Of a stretch of DNA of 64,000 bases, positions 44,325-53,645 are shown piece by piece. Source of the DNA: Ruminococcus sp. (lineage in GTDB: Bacteria; Bacillota; Clostridia; Oscillospirales; Ruminococcaceae); NCBI GenBank assembly GCA_017516465.1, contig JAFXCR010000030.1, positions 40,359 to 104,358 of the forward strand. The letters are read 5' to 3'. Both the position numbers and the translations under genes were made by a program. The notes under the pieces were generated by a model. The model did not search any database, was not told where the DNA came from, and was given only the letters and a program-made list of their open reading frames with translations. Positions within the stretch are counted from its first letter, which is position 1; each line of letters opens with the position of its first letter.

Positions 44325-45677
44325 ATGGCGTTAAAAAATCAGTATCTTATCGACTTACTTGAAAGAGTTAAAAAAAGAAATCAGGGCGAGCCTGAGTTCA
44401 TTCAGACTGTAACAGAAGTTCTTGAGACTCTTGAGCCTGTTGCTGAAAAGAGACAGGATTACATCGATGCAGGTGTGTTTGAGAGAATCGTTGAGCCTGA
44501 GAGACAGATTATCTTCCGTGTTCCGTGGGTAGACGATAACGGCAAGACTCAGGTTAACAGAGGCTTCAGAGTTCAGTTCAATTCTGCAATTGGTCCTTAC
44601 AAGGGCGGTCTCAGATTCCACCCCTCAGTATACAGCGGTATTATCAAATTCCTCGGCTTTGAACAGACATTCAAGAACAGCCTTACATCACTCCCTATGG
44701 GCGGTGGCAAGGGCGGTTCAGACTTTGATCCTCAGGGCAAGTCTGACGCAGAAGTTATGCGTTTCTGCCAGAGCTTCATGACAGAGCTTTCCAAGCATAT
44801 CGGTCCTGACCTCGACGTTCCTGCTGGTGACATCGGTGTAGGTGCTCGTGAAATCGGCTACCTCTTCGGTCAGTACAAGAGACTCCGCAACGAGTTTACA
44901 GGCGTTCTTACAGGTAAGGGCATCTCCTACGGTGGTTCTCTTATCCGTCCCGAAGCTACTGGCTACGGTGCAGTTTACTACACAGTAGAAATGCTTAACT
45001 ACTTCGGCGACAGCATCAAGGGCAAGACTTTCGCTATCTCTGGCTTCGGTAACGTTGCATGGGGTACTGTAAAGAAAGTTAACGAGCTCGGTGGTAAGGT
45101 TGTTACAATCTCTGGTCCTGACGGATATATCTATGATCCCGATGGTATCAGCACTCCTGAAAAGGTTGATTACCTCCTCGAAATGCGTGCTTCATGCCGC
45201 AACAGAGTTCAGGATTACGCTGATAAGTTTGGTGTTGAATTCTTCCCTGGTCAGAAGCCATGGGGAACTAAGGCTGACATCATCATGCCTTGTGCTACTC
45301 AGAACGAAGTTGACATGGCTGAGGCTAAGCAGATCGTTGAGAACGGCGTTAAGTACTATGTAGAAGTTTCCAACATGCCTACAACTAACGAGGCTGTTGC
45401 TTACCTCAAGGAAAACGGCGTTATCGTTGCTCCTTCCAAGGCTGTTAACGCTGGCGGCGTTGCAGTTTCTGGTCTTGAAATGTCTCAGAACTCCATGAGA
45501 TACTCATGGACAGCAGAAGAAGTTGACGCTAAGCTCAAGGGCATCATGAAGAACATCTTCGAGGCTTCACTCAGTGCAGCTAAGGAATACGGCTTCGGCG
45601 ACGATCTCGTTGCTGGTGCTAACATTGCCGGCTTCCTCAAGGTTGCTGAGGCAATGAAGGCTCAGGGCTGCGTTTGA
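44325..45677 (+). CDS. gdhA: NADP-type glutamate dehydrogenase
   Basis: A 450-residue hexameric glutamate dehydrogenase for ammonia assimilation. Catalytic Lys region PMGGGKGGSDFDP, KYYVEVSNMPTT, and the GFGNVAWG dinucleotide fold are present, and the size fits the 450-residue bacterial NADPH form. Codon use is strongly biased, indicating high expression, as expected for an ammonia-using rumen bacterium. Start ATG after AAAGGGGG. Confidence 0.95.
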   Translation: MALKNQYLIDLLERVKKRNQGEPEFIQTVTEVLETLEPVAEKRQDYIDAGVFERIVEPERQIIFRVPWVDDNGKTQVNRGFRVQFNSAIGPYKGGLRFHPSVYSGIIKFLGFEQTFKNSLTSLPMGGGKGGSDFDPQGKSDAEVMRFCQSFMTELSKHIGPDLDVPAGDIGVGAREIGYLFGQYKRLRNEFTGVLTGKGISYGGSLIRPEATGYGAVYYTVEMLNYFGDSIKGKTFAISGFGNVAWGTVKKVNELGGKVVTISGPDGYIYDPDGISTPEKVDYLLEMRASCRNRVQDYADKFGVEFFPGQKPWGTKADIIMPCATQNEVDMAEAKQIVENGVKYYVEVSNMPTTNEAVAYLKENGVIVAPSKAVNAGGVAVSGLEMSQNSMRYSWTAEEVDAKLKGIMKNIFEASLSAAKEYGFGDDLVAGANIAGFLKVAEAMKAQGCV

Positions 45678-45694
45678 TTCCATATTGATATGAA

Positions 45695-45727
45695 TAAAAA
45701 TCCTCCCTTTTTCGGGAGGATTTTTTG
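45695..45727 (+). terminator. Terminator of gdhA
   Basis: AAAATCCTCCC/GGGAGGATTTT stem with a 6-nt loop and a T run, 20 bases after the stop. Confidence 0.9.
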
Positions 45728-45781
45728 CGTTTAATCTGATGCGTAGCCGTTGCTTAATTCACATTTTTTGATATATTTATA

Positions 45782-47641
45782 TTAATCCTCGCCCTCTGTA
45801 TAATCAAAAGAGGCAGGTGTATCGTCTCCTGCTTTACAGAACTGAGTTTCATAGAGCTGTGAATACACACCGCCAAGCCCTATCAGCTCGCTGTGCGTAC
45901 CACGTTCTGCAATTACTCCATTGCTTATGACAAGGATTTCATCGGCAGCAAGTATCGTTGACAATCTGTGTGCAATAAGAATACTCGTGCGTGATGTGAT
46001 AAGAGGCTCTATGGCATCCTGAATTTTCTGCTCCGATATGGAATCAAGAGCCGAGGTTGCTTCATCAAATATCATCAGTGCCGGATCCTTAAGCAGTACT
46101 CTTGCAATCGAAATTCGCTGCTTCTCACCACCTGAAAGCTTAAGACCACGATTTCCGACTACTGTGTCAAGTCCTGTTTCCTGATTCTCAATAAAGTCAT
46201 AGATGTTAGCTTTTTTGCACGCTTCAATAAGTTCTTCCTCAGTTGCGTCAGGCTTTGCATAGAGAAGATTCTGCCGTATTGTACCATTGAAAAGATATGT
46301 CTCCTGACTTACAATTCCGATATTGCTGCGTAGATATTCAAGATCAAGTCTACGGACATCCACATTGTCAAATGTTACCGATCCCGATGTAACATCCCAC
46401 AATCTCGGAATAAGATTTATAAGCGTACTCTTTCCAGAACCCGAAGGTCCTACAACAGCTATACATTTTCCGCTTTCAAGAGTGAAATTTATATCTGTAA
46501 GTATCTGGCGTTCCTTTTCATAATAAAAACCAACATTTCTGAACTCAACTTCGCCATTTGATTTTCCTTCAGGACATACAGCGTCCGGAGCATTTTCAAT
46601 CTCAACCGGCATATCGAAATACTCAAAAATACGAGTAAACATCGCCATTGAACGTATCCAGTCAACCTGAATGTTGAGCAGCTGATTTACCGGACCATAC
46701 ATCTTTCCGAGCAATGCCACAAGAACTGTAATATCACCGACAGTTATTGTGCTGTCAAACTTCATCATAAGAATTCCACCTGCAAGATAAAGCAGCATTG
46801 GTCCGATGCTTGAAAATGTACTCAGAGCCACACGGAACCAGCGTCCTGCCATTCCTTCACGGATATTGAGCTTTACCATCCGCTTGTTGGATTCTTCATA
46901 TTTTTCATACTCGGCTTTTTCCATTCCGAACAGCTTGACAAGAAGCTGTCCGCTTACCGACATTGTTTCATTCAGAATTCCGTTAATTTCATCACTGCAT
47001 TCCTGAGATTCTGAGGTTATAGACCAGCGTGTCTTTCCCGCACTTCTTGTAGGTATTATAAACAGCGGAATCACTGCAATTCCCACCAGTGCCATAACCC
47101 AGCTCTGTTGGAACATTACTATCAATGCAACTATCAGCGTAATCGAATTTGACAGAATACTCGTAAGAGTACTTGTAATTATCTGCTGAACTCCTGAAAT
47201 ATCGCTCGTCATTCGGGTTATAATATCGCCCTGATTATTCGATGTAAAGAATCTCTGCGACATTTTCTGGAGATGCCTGTACATCTTATTTCGCATATCG
47301 TATGTAATATGCTGGGCTATCCATGTATTCATATAGCTTTCCAACACTCCGATAAGATTTGCTCCGAGCGTTACGGACAACGACAGGACGATAAAAAGTA
47401 CAAGCTTGCTCATACTTCTTCCGATAAGTCCCTCATCGATTATCTTACCAGTAAGTACCGATGGCATAAGATTTAGTACAGATGAAATCACAATTGCAAT
47501 CATCACAATAGTCATCTGCTTCCAATAAGGCTTAAGGTAGGAAAAAATACGTTTAAGCATTCCCTTCGTCACCTTCGGACGATTTTTCTTTTCTTCCTCA
47601 GTTAAAAAACTCTGCCTTCTTGGACCTCCCATAGGCGGCAT
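45782..47641 (-). CDS. ABC-type exporter, fused membrane and ATPase domains
   Basis: A 619-residue half-transporter of the MsbA/LmrA (type IV) class. Six membrane segments lie in residues about 30-330; the nucleotide-binding domain has Walker A GPSGSGKST, signature LSGGEKQRIS, Walker B LMIFDEATSALD and the H-loop AHRLS. It likely exports a lipid, peptide or drug; the substrate is unknown. The ATG at 47641 has AAAGGGGAG; a TTG six codons upstream is rejected. It may form a homodimer, as no partner gene is adjacent. Confidence 0.9.
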   Translation of the reverse strand: MPPMGGPRRQSFLTEEEKKNRPKVTKGMLKRIFSYLKPYWKQMTIVMIAIVISSVLNLMPSVLTGKIIDEGLIGRSMSKLVLFIVLSLSVTLGANLIGVLESYMNTWIAQHITYDMRNKMYRHLQKMSQRFFTSNNQGDIITRMTSDISGVQQIITSTLTSILSNSITLIVALIVMFQQSWVMALVGIAVIPLFIIPTRSAGKTRWSITSESQECSDEINGILNETMSVSGQLLVKLFGMEKAEYEKYEESNKRMVKLNIREGMAGRWFRVALSTFSSIGPMLLYLAGGILMMKFDSTITVGDITVLVALLGKMYGPVNQLLNIQVDWIRSMAMFTRIFEYFDMPVEIENAPDAVCPEGKSNGEVEFRNVGFYYEKERQILTDINFTLESGKCIAVVGPSGSGKSTLINLIPRLWDVTSGSVTFDNVDVRRLDLEYLRSNIGIVSQETYLFNGTIRQNLLYAKPDATEEELIEACKKANIYDFIENQETGLDTVVGNRGLKLSGGEKQRISIARVLLKDPALMIFDEATSALDSISEQKIQDAIEPLITSRTSILIAHRLSTILAADEILVISNGVIAERGTHSELIGLGGVYSQLYETQFCKAGDDTPASFDYTEGED

Positions 47642-47727
47642 ATAAATCTCCCCTTTCAATACGATTTATGATTCCATTTTACCATATTTTTTGATCACTG
47701 CAACTATTTTCGTTATTCAAAAAAATA

Positions 47728-47749
47728 CAGAGAGCACCAACGCTCTCTG
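47728..47749 (-). terminator. Terminator of the DUF1292 gene
   Basis: CAGAGAGC/GCTCTCTG stem, 6-nt loop, followed on the minus strand by TA and seven T. Confidence 0.8.
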
Positions 47750-47764
47750 TTCAACGTCAGATTT

Positions 47765-48067
47765 TTACTGCTCATCCTCTGCTCTTTTAAGGAATTCTGC
47801 AAAAACTTCTTCCAGAAGATCTTCATCATCAACAGAAATAAATTCATCTGTTTCTTCATCCTCGCCGGCAATCACTTCAAGGATAACTACTTCATCCTCT
47901 GTATCCTCAAAAGGCAGAAGAACAACGAATTCACGTTCCTTGTATTCGATCAGGTCGAGTACTTCAAATGAAACATCTTCGCCATTATCGTCTGTGAGAG
48001 TTATAAAACTCCCATTATCTTCCATTTCCTCGTTCATTTCGAGAGCCTTGTCCATATTTTCGCTCAT
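47765..48067 (-). CDS. DUF1292 protein
   Basis: A 100-residue, very acidic protein of the DUF1292 family: FITLTDDNGEDVSFEVLDLIEYKEREFVVLLP followed by an Asp/Glu-rich C-terminus. In other Firmicutes it is encoded beside yqgF/ruvX-type genes; here it stands alone. Function unknown. Ribosome site is GGAGG upstream of ATG. Confidence 0.88.
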   Translation of the reverse strand: MSENMDKALEMNEEMEDNGSFITLTDDNGEDVSFEVLDLIEYKEREFVVLLPFEDTEDEVVILEVIAGEDEETDEFISVDDEDLLEEVFAEFLKRAEDEQ

Positions 48068-48147
48068 AATATTATACCTCCATAATTAATATATGGTCTT
48101 GCTATAAGCATTTTACCATATTTTCCCACGAAAATCAATAGATATTC

Positions 48148-48191
48148 TATAATATTTTCGGGAGATGCGGATATAATATCTTCGGGAGATG
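48148..48191 (+). repeat. 20-bp direct repeat in the leader of the 61-residue gene
   Basis: TATAATATTTTCGGGAGATG (48148-48167) and TATAATATCTTCGGGAGATG (48172-48191), one mismatch, 24-bp period. Each copy contains a -10-like box and a Shine-Dalgarno-like GGGAG; only the second is correctly placed for the ATG at 48197. Confidence 0.8.
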
Positions 48192-48196
48192 ATATT

Positions 48197-48382
48197 ATGA
48201 ATTATAAGAAAATTCCTGTCCCTGAACCTGACAAAAATGACCTTAAATACGTCTGCCCGTCCGCTTCATGGGGCGATATGACTGGTCTTATCCCAGCTGG
48301 ACTCGAAAATTACAGCGAACTTACTTCCTATGAGGAAATGTACCCTTTCCTTCCTCATCCGGAAACTGATGCCAGAAACTAA
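48197..48382 (+). CDS. 61-residue microprotein of unknown function
   Basis: A short frame starting ATG after GGGAGATG. The product is hydrophilic and Pro-rich with aromatic residues (PSASWGDMTGLIPAGL, TSYEEMYPFLPHP), no membrane segment and no lipobox. Sensible amino-acid composition, a good ribosome site and a preceding TATAAT support it as real. I do not recognise the family. The context (DUF1292 divergent, repeat downstream) gives no clue to its role. Confidence 0.6.
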   Translation: MNYKKIPVPEPDKNDLKYVCPSASWGDMTGLIPAGLENYSELTSYEEMYPFLPHPETDARN

Positions 48383-48435
48383 TCCCCTATCACAACTCTG
48401 ATATTTATTCTTTTAGGAGTTTTACACGCATTATT

Positions 48436-48625
48436 GAGGAAAACCCTTTTGAAAAAGGGTTCTTCCTCAAACTCCTTTCCTAAAACTTTCAGTATTAAAA
48501 GTCTTTGGAAGGGGGTTCGGGGGTGACTCCCCGCAGTGCGGGGAGATGTCCGAAGGACAGAGGGGACCGCCGCTGTTGGCGGAACCTTTCCTCAGAAAGG
48601 TTTCCCCCGATAAATACATATAAAG
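48436..48625. repeat. Composite intergenic repeat, copy 1 (intact target site)
   Basis: A GC-rich palindromic array: a GAGGAA...TTCCTC hairpin (48436-48469), a shared stretch including AGTATT (48491-48496), CTTTGGAAGGGGG, a module ACTCCCC-GGGGAG with AGAGGGGAC (48524-48566), and an AACCTTTC/GAAAGGTT hairpin (48583-48602). The outer parts match the reverse complement of the repeat at 63751-64000. It fills the gap between convergent genes and may act as a terminator. Confidence 0.75.
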
Positions 48626-48668
48626 TTCCTATAAGAAAATAATTATCAGATTTATGGGGGATTCGGTA

Positions 48669-49529
48669 TCAGCTGATATTTCCGGTGATCACAAGAGTGC
48701 TGATACCGGGCTGAACAGACCATGCGCCCGTTGAGGGATCCTGAACATAAGTCGCAGCCGGAACAGTAATCTGTCCTTCAAGGGAGGTGAACACTCCTGA
48801 TGCTGCTGAGTAATTATAATTAACCTCCTCTGTCCACGGTGTACCATTGAATGTGGCTGTGATATTGGTGAGAGGCGGAGTAAAATCATCCCTGAAAATG
48901 ACATCATCATCCACATCCACAGCAGTACTGCCGTTATTCTGGATAGTAAAGGTATATGTCACTCTGCCGTTTTCCTCGACAGCAGCCGGACTAAGCGACT
49001 TGCTTATTGAGAGAAAAGCAGAATTTTCCGGAGTAGTCGTTGAAGATGAAGAAATATCTGTGAATCCGTCGCCGCTTACTGTTGCGGTATTAGTTATAGA
49101 AGCCTCCTCGCCAAGCGGTGCAAAATTATTTGTACGGGCAGAATACACAATAACTGCATTTCCGCCAGCCGGAACGCTTATTCCCGTAATTGTAAGTGGA
49201 TTTTCAGATGCAACTGCCGGATCTGACTGCGGAATTCCGTTCACGAAATATCTTACGGTATCTGCGATATATGTCAGCGGAACTACGCTGTCATCCGGCG
49301 GATTGAAAACGTACTCACCGAGATCATCGGTGATAGTCACGTTGTCATAGCTTACTGAACTATTGTTTACGATACTTATAACATAGCTGTTATCTCTGTC
49401 AGCGGAATAATTGCTGTTTACGGGTGTTTTCGTCACGAAAAGATTTTCAAGTATCTCTCCGGCTGTGATATTTGAGCTTGCTAAATTTCCATTATAGGAC
49501 AAAGTAGCCTGATTATAGAAAGTTGCCAT
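48669..49529 (-). CDS. DUF11-repeat protein without signal peptide
   Basis: A 286-residue protein starting MATFYNQATLSYNG. Two DUF11-like beta-sandwich repeats are visible: KTPVNSNYSADRDNSYVISI...ITDDLGEYVF and KSLSPAAVEENGRVTYTFTI. DUF11 domains build surface or spore-coat stalks in Firmicutes. There is no signal peptide, as in homologues I recall with the same start, so the export or localisation route is unclear; spore-surface assembly from the mother cell is one possibility. ATG at 49529 after GGAGGAA. Confidence 0.78.
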   Translation of the reverse strand: MATFYNQATLSYNGNLASSNITAGEILENLFVTKTPVNSNYSADRDNSYVISIVNNSSVSYDNVTITDDLGEYVFNPPDDSVVPLTYIADTVRYFVNGIPQSDPAVASENPLTITGISVPAGGNAVIVYSARTNNFAPLGEEASITNTATVSGDGFTDISSSSTTTPENSAFLSISKSLSPAAVEENGRVTYTFTIQNNGSTAVDVDDDVIFRDDFTPPLTNITATFNGTPWTEEVNYNYSAASGVFTSLEGQITVPAATYVQDPSTGAWSVQPGISTLVITGNIS

Positions 49530-49563
49530 AAAAATTCCTCCATTGGCAATAGTTGACAATATT

Positions 49564-49590
49564 AAAGGGAAAAGAATTACTCTTTTCCCT
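49564..49590 (-). terminator. Terminator of the ACT-UPF0210-kinase operon
   Basis: AAGGGAAAAGA/TCTTTTCCCTT stem with a 5-nt loop and T-rich sequence on the minus strand, between the kinase stop and the DUF11 start. Confidence 0.7.
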
Positions 49591-49601
49591 TACTATTATA
49601 T

Positions 49602-50456
49602 TCACTTACTGCCTTTTCCGAAGATTGTCCGTATAATTGCGGAAATTTCATCCTCATGGGCACGAAAATCACCGATCTGATTTGCAAGCTGTCTCTGACG
49701 TTCAAGACACTGTTCCGGTGATTTATTGGGGAAATTCTTATTTCCTCCGCTGTATCTCTCCATAAGCTCGTTGATTATAAGCAGAGTTCCGTCATAAAGA
49801 TAATTTATCTCATCATCTGTAAGCATTCCTCCGACACCCTCCGCAAAACCACCGACAGCTGCGGAAATCTTCTGCATATCAAAGACATCCGATGTCACAG
49901 ATCGCAGCATATCTCCGAAATCCACAAAGGCATAACCTCTTGAAGCTGTATCAAGATCTATGACTGCCGGAGTTTCTCCGAAAACCACGTTGTCCGCTTT
50001 CGTATCGCCGTGAATATTCCTCATCGGCAGCGAAAGATCAAATTCGTGAAGCTTCATGGGAACTTTCAGTTTCATATCGCCGGAATTGAGCACTTTCAGA
50101 AAGCGTCCGACAGCAAATCCGTGCATATAGGCAGAATAATCCACTGTCGGCTCGATATAGCTGTACATCCGCCATATTTCGCCGTTTTCTTCAAGATACA
50201 TACTTCCGTCATGCTCAAGAAAGACAGGGATCTGCACTCCGCAGTCCGGATTTTCAGAAAACGCTTTCAGAATCAGCTCTGTATTTTCTGCGATTATCTC
50301 CGGATTCTTAAATATATCACGGTTCAGCGATTGCAGAATATATCTGCCGCCGGAACATTTCAGCAGAAACGACCGGTTGATATGACCGCTTTTCAGCTTC
50401 GCAGAGGAAATGATATTTCCGGCACCGAAAAGTCCGGCTATATGCCCGATATCCAT
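49602..50456 (-). CDS. APH/choline-kinase-family phosphotransferase
   Basis: A 284-residue small-molecule kinase with the fold of aminoglycoside phosphotransferases: NIHGDTKADNVVF (catalytic Asp) and AVIDLDTASRG (Mg-binding Asp). The N-terminal GHINRSFLL region and overall size resemble the N-acetylhexosamine kinase (NahK-like) branch more than true resistance enzymes, so a sugar or choline substrate is more likely than an antibiotic. The ATG at 50456 sits one base after the UPF0210 stop; a longer frame would overlap that gene by 44 bp. Confidence 0.8.
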   Translation of the reverse strand: MDIGHIAGLFGAGNIISSAKLKSGHINRSFLLKCSGGRYILQSLNRDIFKNPEIIAENTELILKAFSENPDCGVQIPVFLEHDGSMYLEENGEIWRMYSYIEPTVDYSAYMHGFAVGRFLKVLNSGDMKLKVPMKLHEFDLSLPMRNIHGDTKADNVVFGETPAVIDLDTASRGYAFVDFGDMLRSVTSDVFDMQKISAAVGGFAEGVGGMLTDDEINYLYDGTLLIINELMERYSGGNKNFPNKSPEQCLERQRQLANQIGDFRAHEDEISAIIRTIFGKGSK

Positions 50457-50457
50457 A

Positions 50458-51816
50458 TCAGTTTTTAAGGCTCTGCATAGGTGCAGGAATTCTTCCTCCA
50501 CGGCTTATGAACTTAGCCGGTGATTTATCCTTGATAGGCATTACAGGGCCGCTTCCGAGAAGTCCGCCGAATTCAAGAGTTTCGCCTTCTTTTCTTCCGA
50601 TAGCCGGAATAAGACGTACAGCGGTAGTCTTTGAGTTCACCATGCCGATAGCGGCTTCGTCAGCGATAATAGCAGAAATAGTCTCGGGAGTGATATCTCC
50701 GGGAACAACTATCATGTCAAGTCCAACTGAGCATACAGCTGTCATTGCTTCAAGCTTTTCAAGGCTGAGAGTTCCGGCAACTGCTGCATCGATCATGCCG
50801 GCATCTTCTGAAACAGGAATGAATGCTCCTGAAAGACCACCGACTGTTGATGAAGCCATAACTCCACCCTTCTTTACAGCGTCATTAAGCATAGCAAGGC
50901 ATGCTGTTGTGCCGTGTGTTCCGCACTGTTCAAGTCCCATTTCTTCGAGGATATGAGCAACACTATCTCCAATGGCAGGTGTAGGTGCAAGAGAAAGATC
51001 AACAATACCAAATGGAACTCCAAGCAGTTCAGACGCTCTTGCACCGACAAGCTGTCCCATTCTTGTTATCTTGAATGCAGTCTTTTTGATGATATCAGCA
51101 AGCTCATTTATTGAAGCCTCAGGATATTTTGCAAGTGCAGCACGGACAACGCCCGGTCCTGATACGCCGACATGGATTTCGCAGTCCGGCTCGCCGATGC
51201 CATGGAATGCTCCTGCCATAAAGGGATTATCCTCAACGGCATTGCAGAATACAACAAGCTTTGCAGGACCGATACAATCACGGTCTGCTGTTCTTTCAGC
51301 GGATTCCTTGACGATTCTTCCCATGAGAGCTACTGCGTCCATATTGATTCCGGACTTTGTCGAACCGATATTTACAGATGAGCAGATATTCTGTGTGATA
51401 TCAAGTGCTTCAGGGATAGATTCGATGAGTGCACGGTCTCCGGCACTGAACCCCTTATGTACGAGGGCAGAATATCCGCCGATGAAGTTTACACCACAGG
51501 TGTCAGCAGCTTTCTGGAGTGCCTTTGCAAACTTAACAGGATTCTGTCCCGGACAGGCGGCTGCAAGCATAGCTATCGGTGTAACTGAAATTCTCTTGTT
51601 GATGATCGGGATTCCGTATTCCTTTTCGATTCTCTGTCCGACAGGAACAAGATCCTTTGCACAGCGTACTATCTTCTCATATACCTTTTCACAGGCACGG
51701 TCGATATCAGTATCAATGCAATCAAGAAGGGAGATTCCCATTGTTATTGTTCGTATATCAAGACATTCATCCTGAATCATACGGATAGTTTCAAGTATAT
51801 TATATACGTTAAGCAT
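50458..51816 (-). CDS. UPF0210 (DUF711/PFL-like) protein
   Basis: A 452-residue member of UPF0210, distantly related to glycyl radical pyruvate-formate-lyase folds but with no known reaction. Conserved stretches include [49 protein letters not shown] and [20 protein letters not shown]. Always found beside an ACT-domain UPF0237 gene, as here. Ribosome site GGAAA and ATG start. Confidence 0.92.
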   Translation of the reverse strand: MLNVYNILETIRMIQDECLDIRTITMGISLLDCIDTDIDRACEKVYEKIVRCAKDLVPVGQRIEKEYGIPIINKRISVTPIAMLAAACPGQNPVKFAKALQKAADTCGVNFIGGYSALVHKGFSAGDRALIESIPEALDITQNICSSVNIGSTKSGINMDAVALMGRIVKESAERTADRDCIGPAKLVVFCNAVEDNPFMAGAFHGIGEPDCEIHVGVSGPGVVRAALAKYPEASINELADIIKKTAFKITRMGQLVGARASELLGVPFGIVDLSLAPTPAIGDSVAHILEEMGLEQCGTHGTTACLAMLNDAVKKGGVMASSTVGGLSGAFIPVSEDAGMIDAAVAGTLSLEKLEAMTAVCSVGLDMIVVPGDITPETISAIIADEAAIGMVNSKTTAVRLIPAIGRKEGETLEFGGLLGSGPVMPIKDKSPAKFISRGGRIPAPMQSLKN

Positions 51817-51837
51817 TATCTGTTTCCTTTCGTGATC

Positions 51838-52107
51838 TTATACAGAGTGCATTGAGTTGAATATATCCTCATGCTGTGTATGGATAGAAAGACCAAGCTT
51901 TGTTCCGAGATCAGTCATTTTATCAACCAGCTCTGAAAAGTCCCCGTTTATTGCGGAAATATCAACCAGCATTATCATCGCAAACATATCCTGAAGAACG
52001 CTCTGTGTAACTTCGATAACGTTTACATTGAAATCTGAACAGATTCCGCTTACCTTATGAAGGATACCAACAGTATCCTTACCGATTACAGTAACTACTG
52101 CACGCAT
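51838..52107 (-). CDS. UPF0237 ACT-domain protein
   Basis: An 89-residue ACT domain (MRAVVTVIGKDTVGILHKVSGICSDF start region, VIEVTQSVLQDMFAMIMLVD). ACT domains bind amino acids; this pairs with UPF0210 as a presumed regulator. First gene of a three-gene operon. A minus-strand TATAAT (52150-52155) is a possible -10, with a weak -35. Confidence 0.92.
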   Translation of the reverse strand: MRAVVTVIGKDTVGILHKVSGICSDFNVNVIEVTQSVLQDMFAMIMLVDISAINGDFSELVDKMTDLGTKLGLSIHTQHEDIFNSMHSV

Positions 52108-52274
52108 ATTAAAATCTCCTTTATATAAAAAAATAATATTGTTTTATACATTATAGCACATATTTATGAATAAAGAAAGGCTTTTATATAATTTTATTTT
52201 TTAACTTTAAAATATATGGAAACATTAGAAAAAATATGATATAATAGATGTAATAATTTTTGGATGGTGTAATT

Positions 52275-53120
52275 ATGAAGTATATCGACTGCCACACACA
52301 TACTCAGTTTTCTATGGATTCCGACGCTGATATCAACGCAATGATTGAACGTGCTGTTGAACTTGATCTGGCAGCGTATGCCATTACCGATCACTGCGAA
52401 TGCAGTACATGGTATCCGGAGGAACATTATCAGAATACCGAGCTTTTCGACCACTTCAACTATGCGGAGGATTTCAGACGCTCAGTTGAAGCTATTACCG
52501 CATTAAAGGAAAAATACAGCGGAAAAATAAATCTTATCTGCGGAACTGAACTCGGACAAATCCTTCATGATACCGAAGTCGCCACAATTGCCGCCTCGGA
52601 TGACAGACTTGATTTCATTATCGGTTCAGTTCATCAGATAGTCGGCGAAAAGGATTTCTATTACATAGATTACGAGAAAATGTCGATGGACGAAATATAT
52701 GATCTGCTGGAACGCTATTTCAAAGAAATTTATGAGCTTTGCAGAAGCGGTATTCCTGATGTCATAGGTCATCTCACCTACTGTCTGAGATACATGAAGC
52801 AGAGGCATAATATCTGTCCCGATATCAGCCGCTTTGACGATATAATTGCAGAAAGCTTCCGTGAGCTTACCGCAATGGACAAGGGAATTGAAATAAATAC
52901 TTCCGGCATACGTCAGGGGTTCGGTGATACCTTCCCTGATCTGAAATATGTGAAGATGTTCCGTGATCTCGGCGGAAAGCTTGTCACTATCGGTTCAGAT
53001 GCACACACAGTCGAGGATATCGCCCAAAATGCCGCTGACGGATTCGGTATAGCACAAGCGGCAGGCTTCGATCGCCTATGCTATTTCAAAAACAGAAAAC
53101 CGCATTTTATAGAGATCTGA
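52275..53120 (+). CDS. PHP-family histidinol-phosphatase-like phosphoesterase
   Basis: A 281-residue PHP-domain enzyme: HTHTQFSMDSDA (metal site), ITDHCEC, GTELGQ, SVHQI, and SDAHTVEDI at the end, as in HisK/HisJ-type histidinol phosphatases. The role in histidine synthesis is likely but other PHP phosphatases look alike. The ATG at 52275 is chosen over an upstream TTG; the GGATGGTG region may be its ribosome site. Confidence 0.82.
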   Translation: MKYIDCHTHTQFSMDSDADINAMIERAVELDLAAYAITDHCECSTWYPEEHYQNTELFDHFNYAEDFRRSVEAITALKEKYSGKINLICGTELGQILHDTEVATIAASDDRLDFIIGSVHQIVGEKDFYYIDYEKMSMDEIYDLLERYFKEIYELCRSGIPDVIGHLTYCLRYMKQRHNICPDISRFDDIIAESFRELTAMDKGIEINTSGIRQGFGDTFPDLKYVKMFRDLGGKLVTIGSDAHTVEDIAQNAADGFGIAQAAGFDRLCYFKNRKPHFIEI

Positions 53121-53169
53121 GCGAAAAAGATCTTTAGAAAATAATCTAATTAAGGAAAGGATTTTATTT

Positions 53170-53643
53170 ATGAACGACATTATCAATATTTTACAGCAGA
53201 ATGCCCGTATTTCAGACGAAGCCCTCGGCGAAATCCTCGGTATATCTCCCGAAGAAGCCGGAAAGAAAATAAAAAAGCTTGAAGACGAAGGCATTATCAA
53301 GGGATACAGCGTTATCGTGGATGACGAAAAATATGACAGCTCAATAGTATATGCAACAATTCAGCTTAAGGTAACTCCCCAGCGTGACTGCGGCTTCGAT
53401 GTTATCGCCAAGACTATAATGATGTACGATGAGGTTGAAAGCGTAAGCCTTATGTCAGGTGCATACGATCTCGCAGTTGAAGTAAAGGGAAATAACCTCA
53501 AGGATGTAGCTCTCTTTATTTCAGAAAGACTTTCTACTATTGAGGGCGTTCTCTCTGCATCTACACACTTTATTCTCAAAAAATACAAGGAAAAAGGCAT
53601 CTTCATTGACGGAGAAGAGCCGGACGAAAGGGGTCTGGGTTAA
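53170..53643 (+). CDS. Lrp/AsnC-family regulator
   Basis: A 157-residue feast/famine regulator: winged helix DNA-binding domain (ISDEALGEILGISPEEAG, then KIKKLEDEGIIKGYSVIV) and a RAM ligand domain ending in STIEGVLSASTHFILKKYK. It directly precedes an aminotransferase by two bases, so it probably controls amino-acid metabolism including its own operon. Ribosome site GGAAAGG. Confidence 0.92.
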   Translation: MNDIINILQQNARISDEALGEILGISPEEAGKKIKKLEDEGIIKGYSVIVDDEKYDSSIVYATIQLKVTPQRDCGFDVIAKTIMMYDEVESVSLMSGAYDLAVEVKGNNLKDVALFISERLSTIEGVLSASTHFILKKYKEKGIFIDGEEPDERGLG

Positions 53644-53645
53644 TA

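Noticed and set aside
49602-50456. Aminoglycoside resistance gene
   Set aside because: It shares only the kinase fold; the N-terminus and the ACT/UPF0210 context fit a metabolic kinase better.
50972-51775. A 267-codon plus-strand frame opposite the UPF0210 gene
   Set aside because: Antisense shadow; Ser/Pro/Ile-rich translation without motifs.
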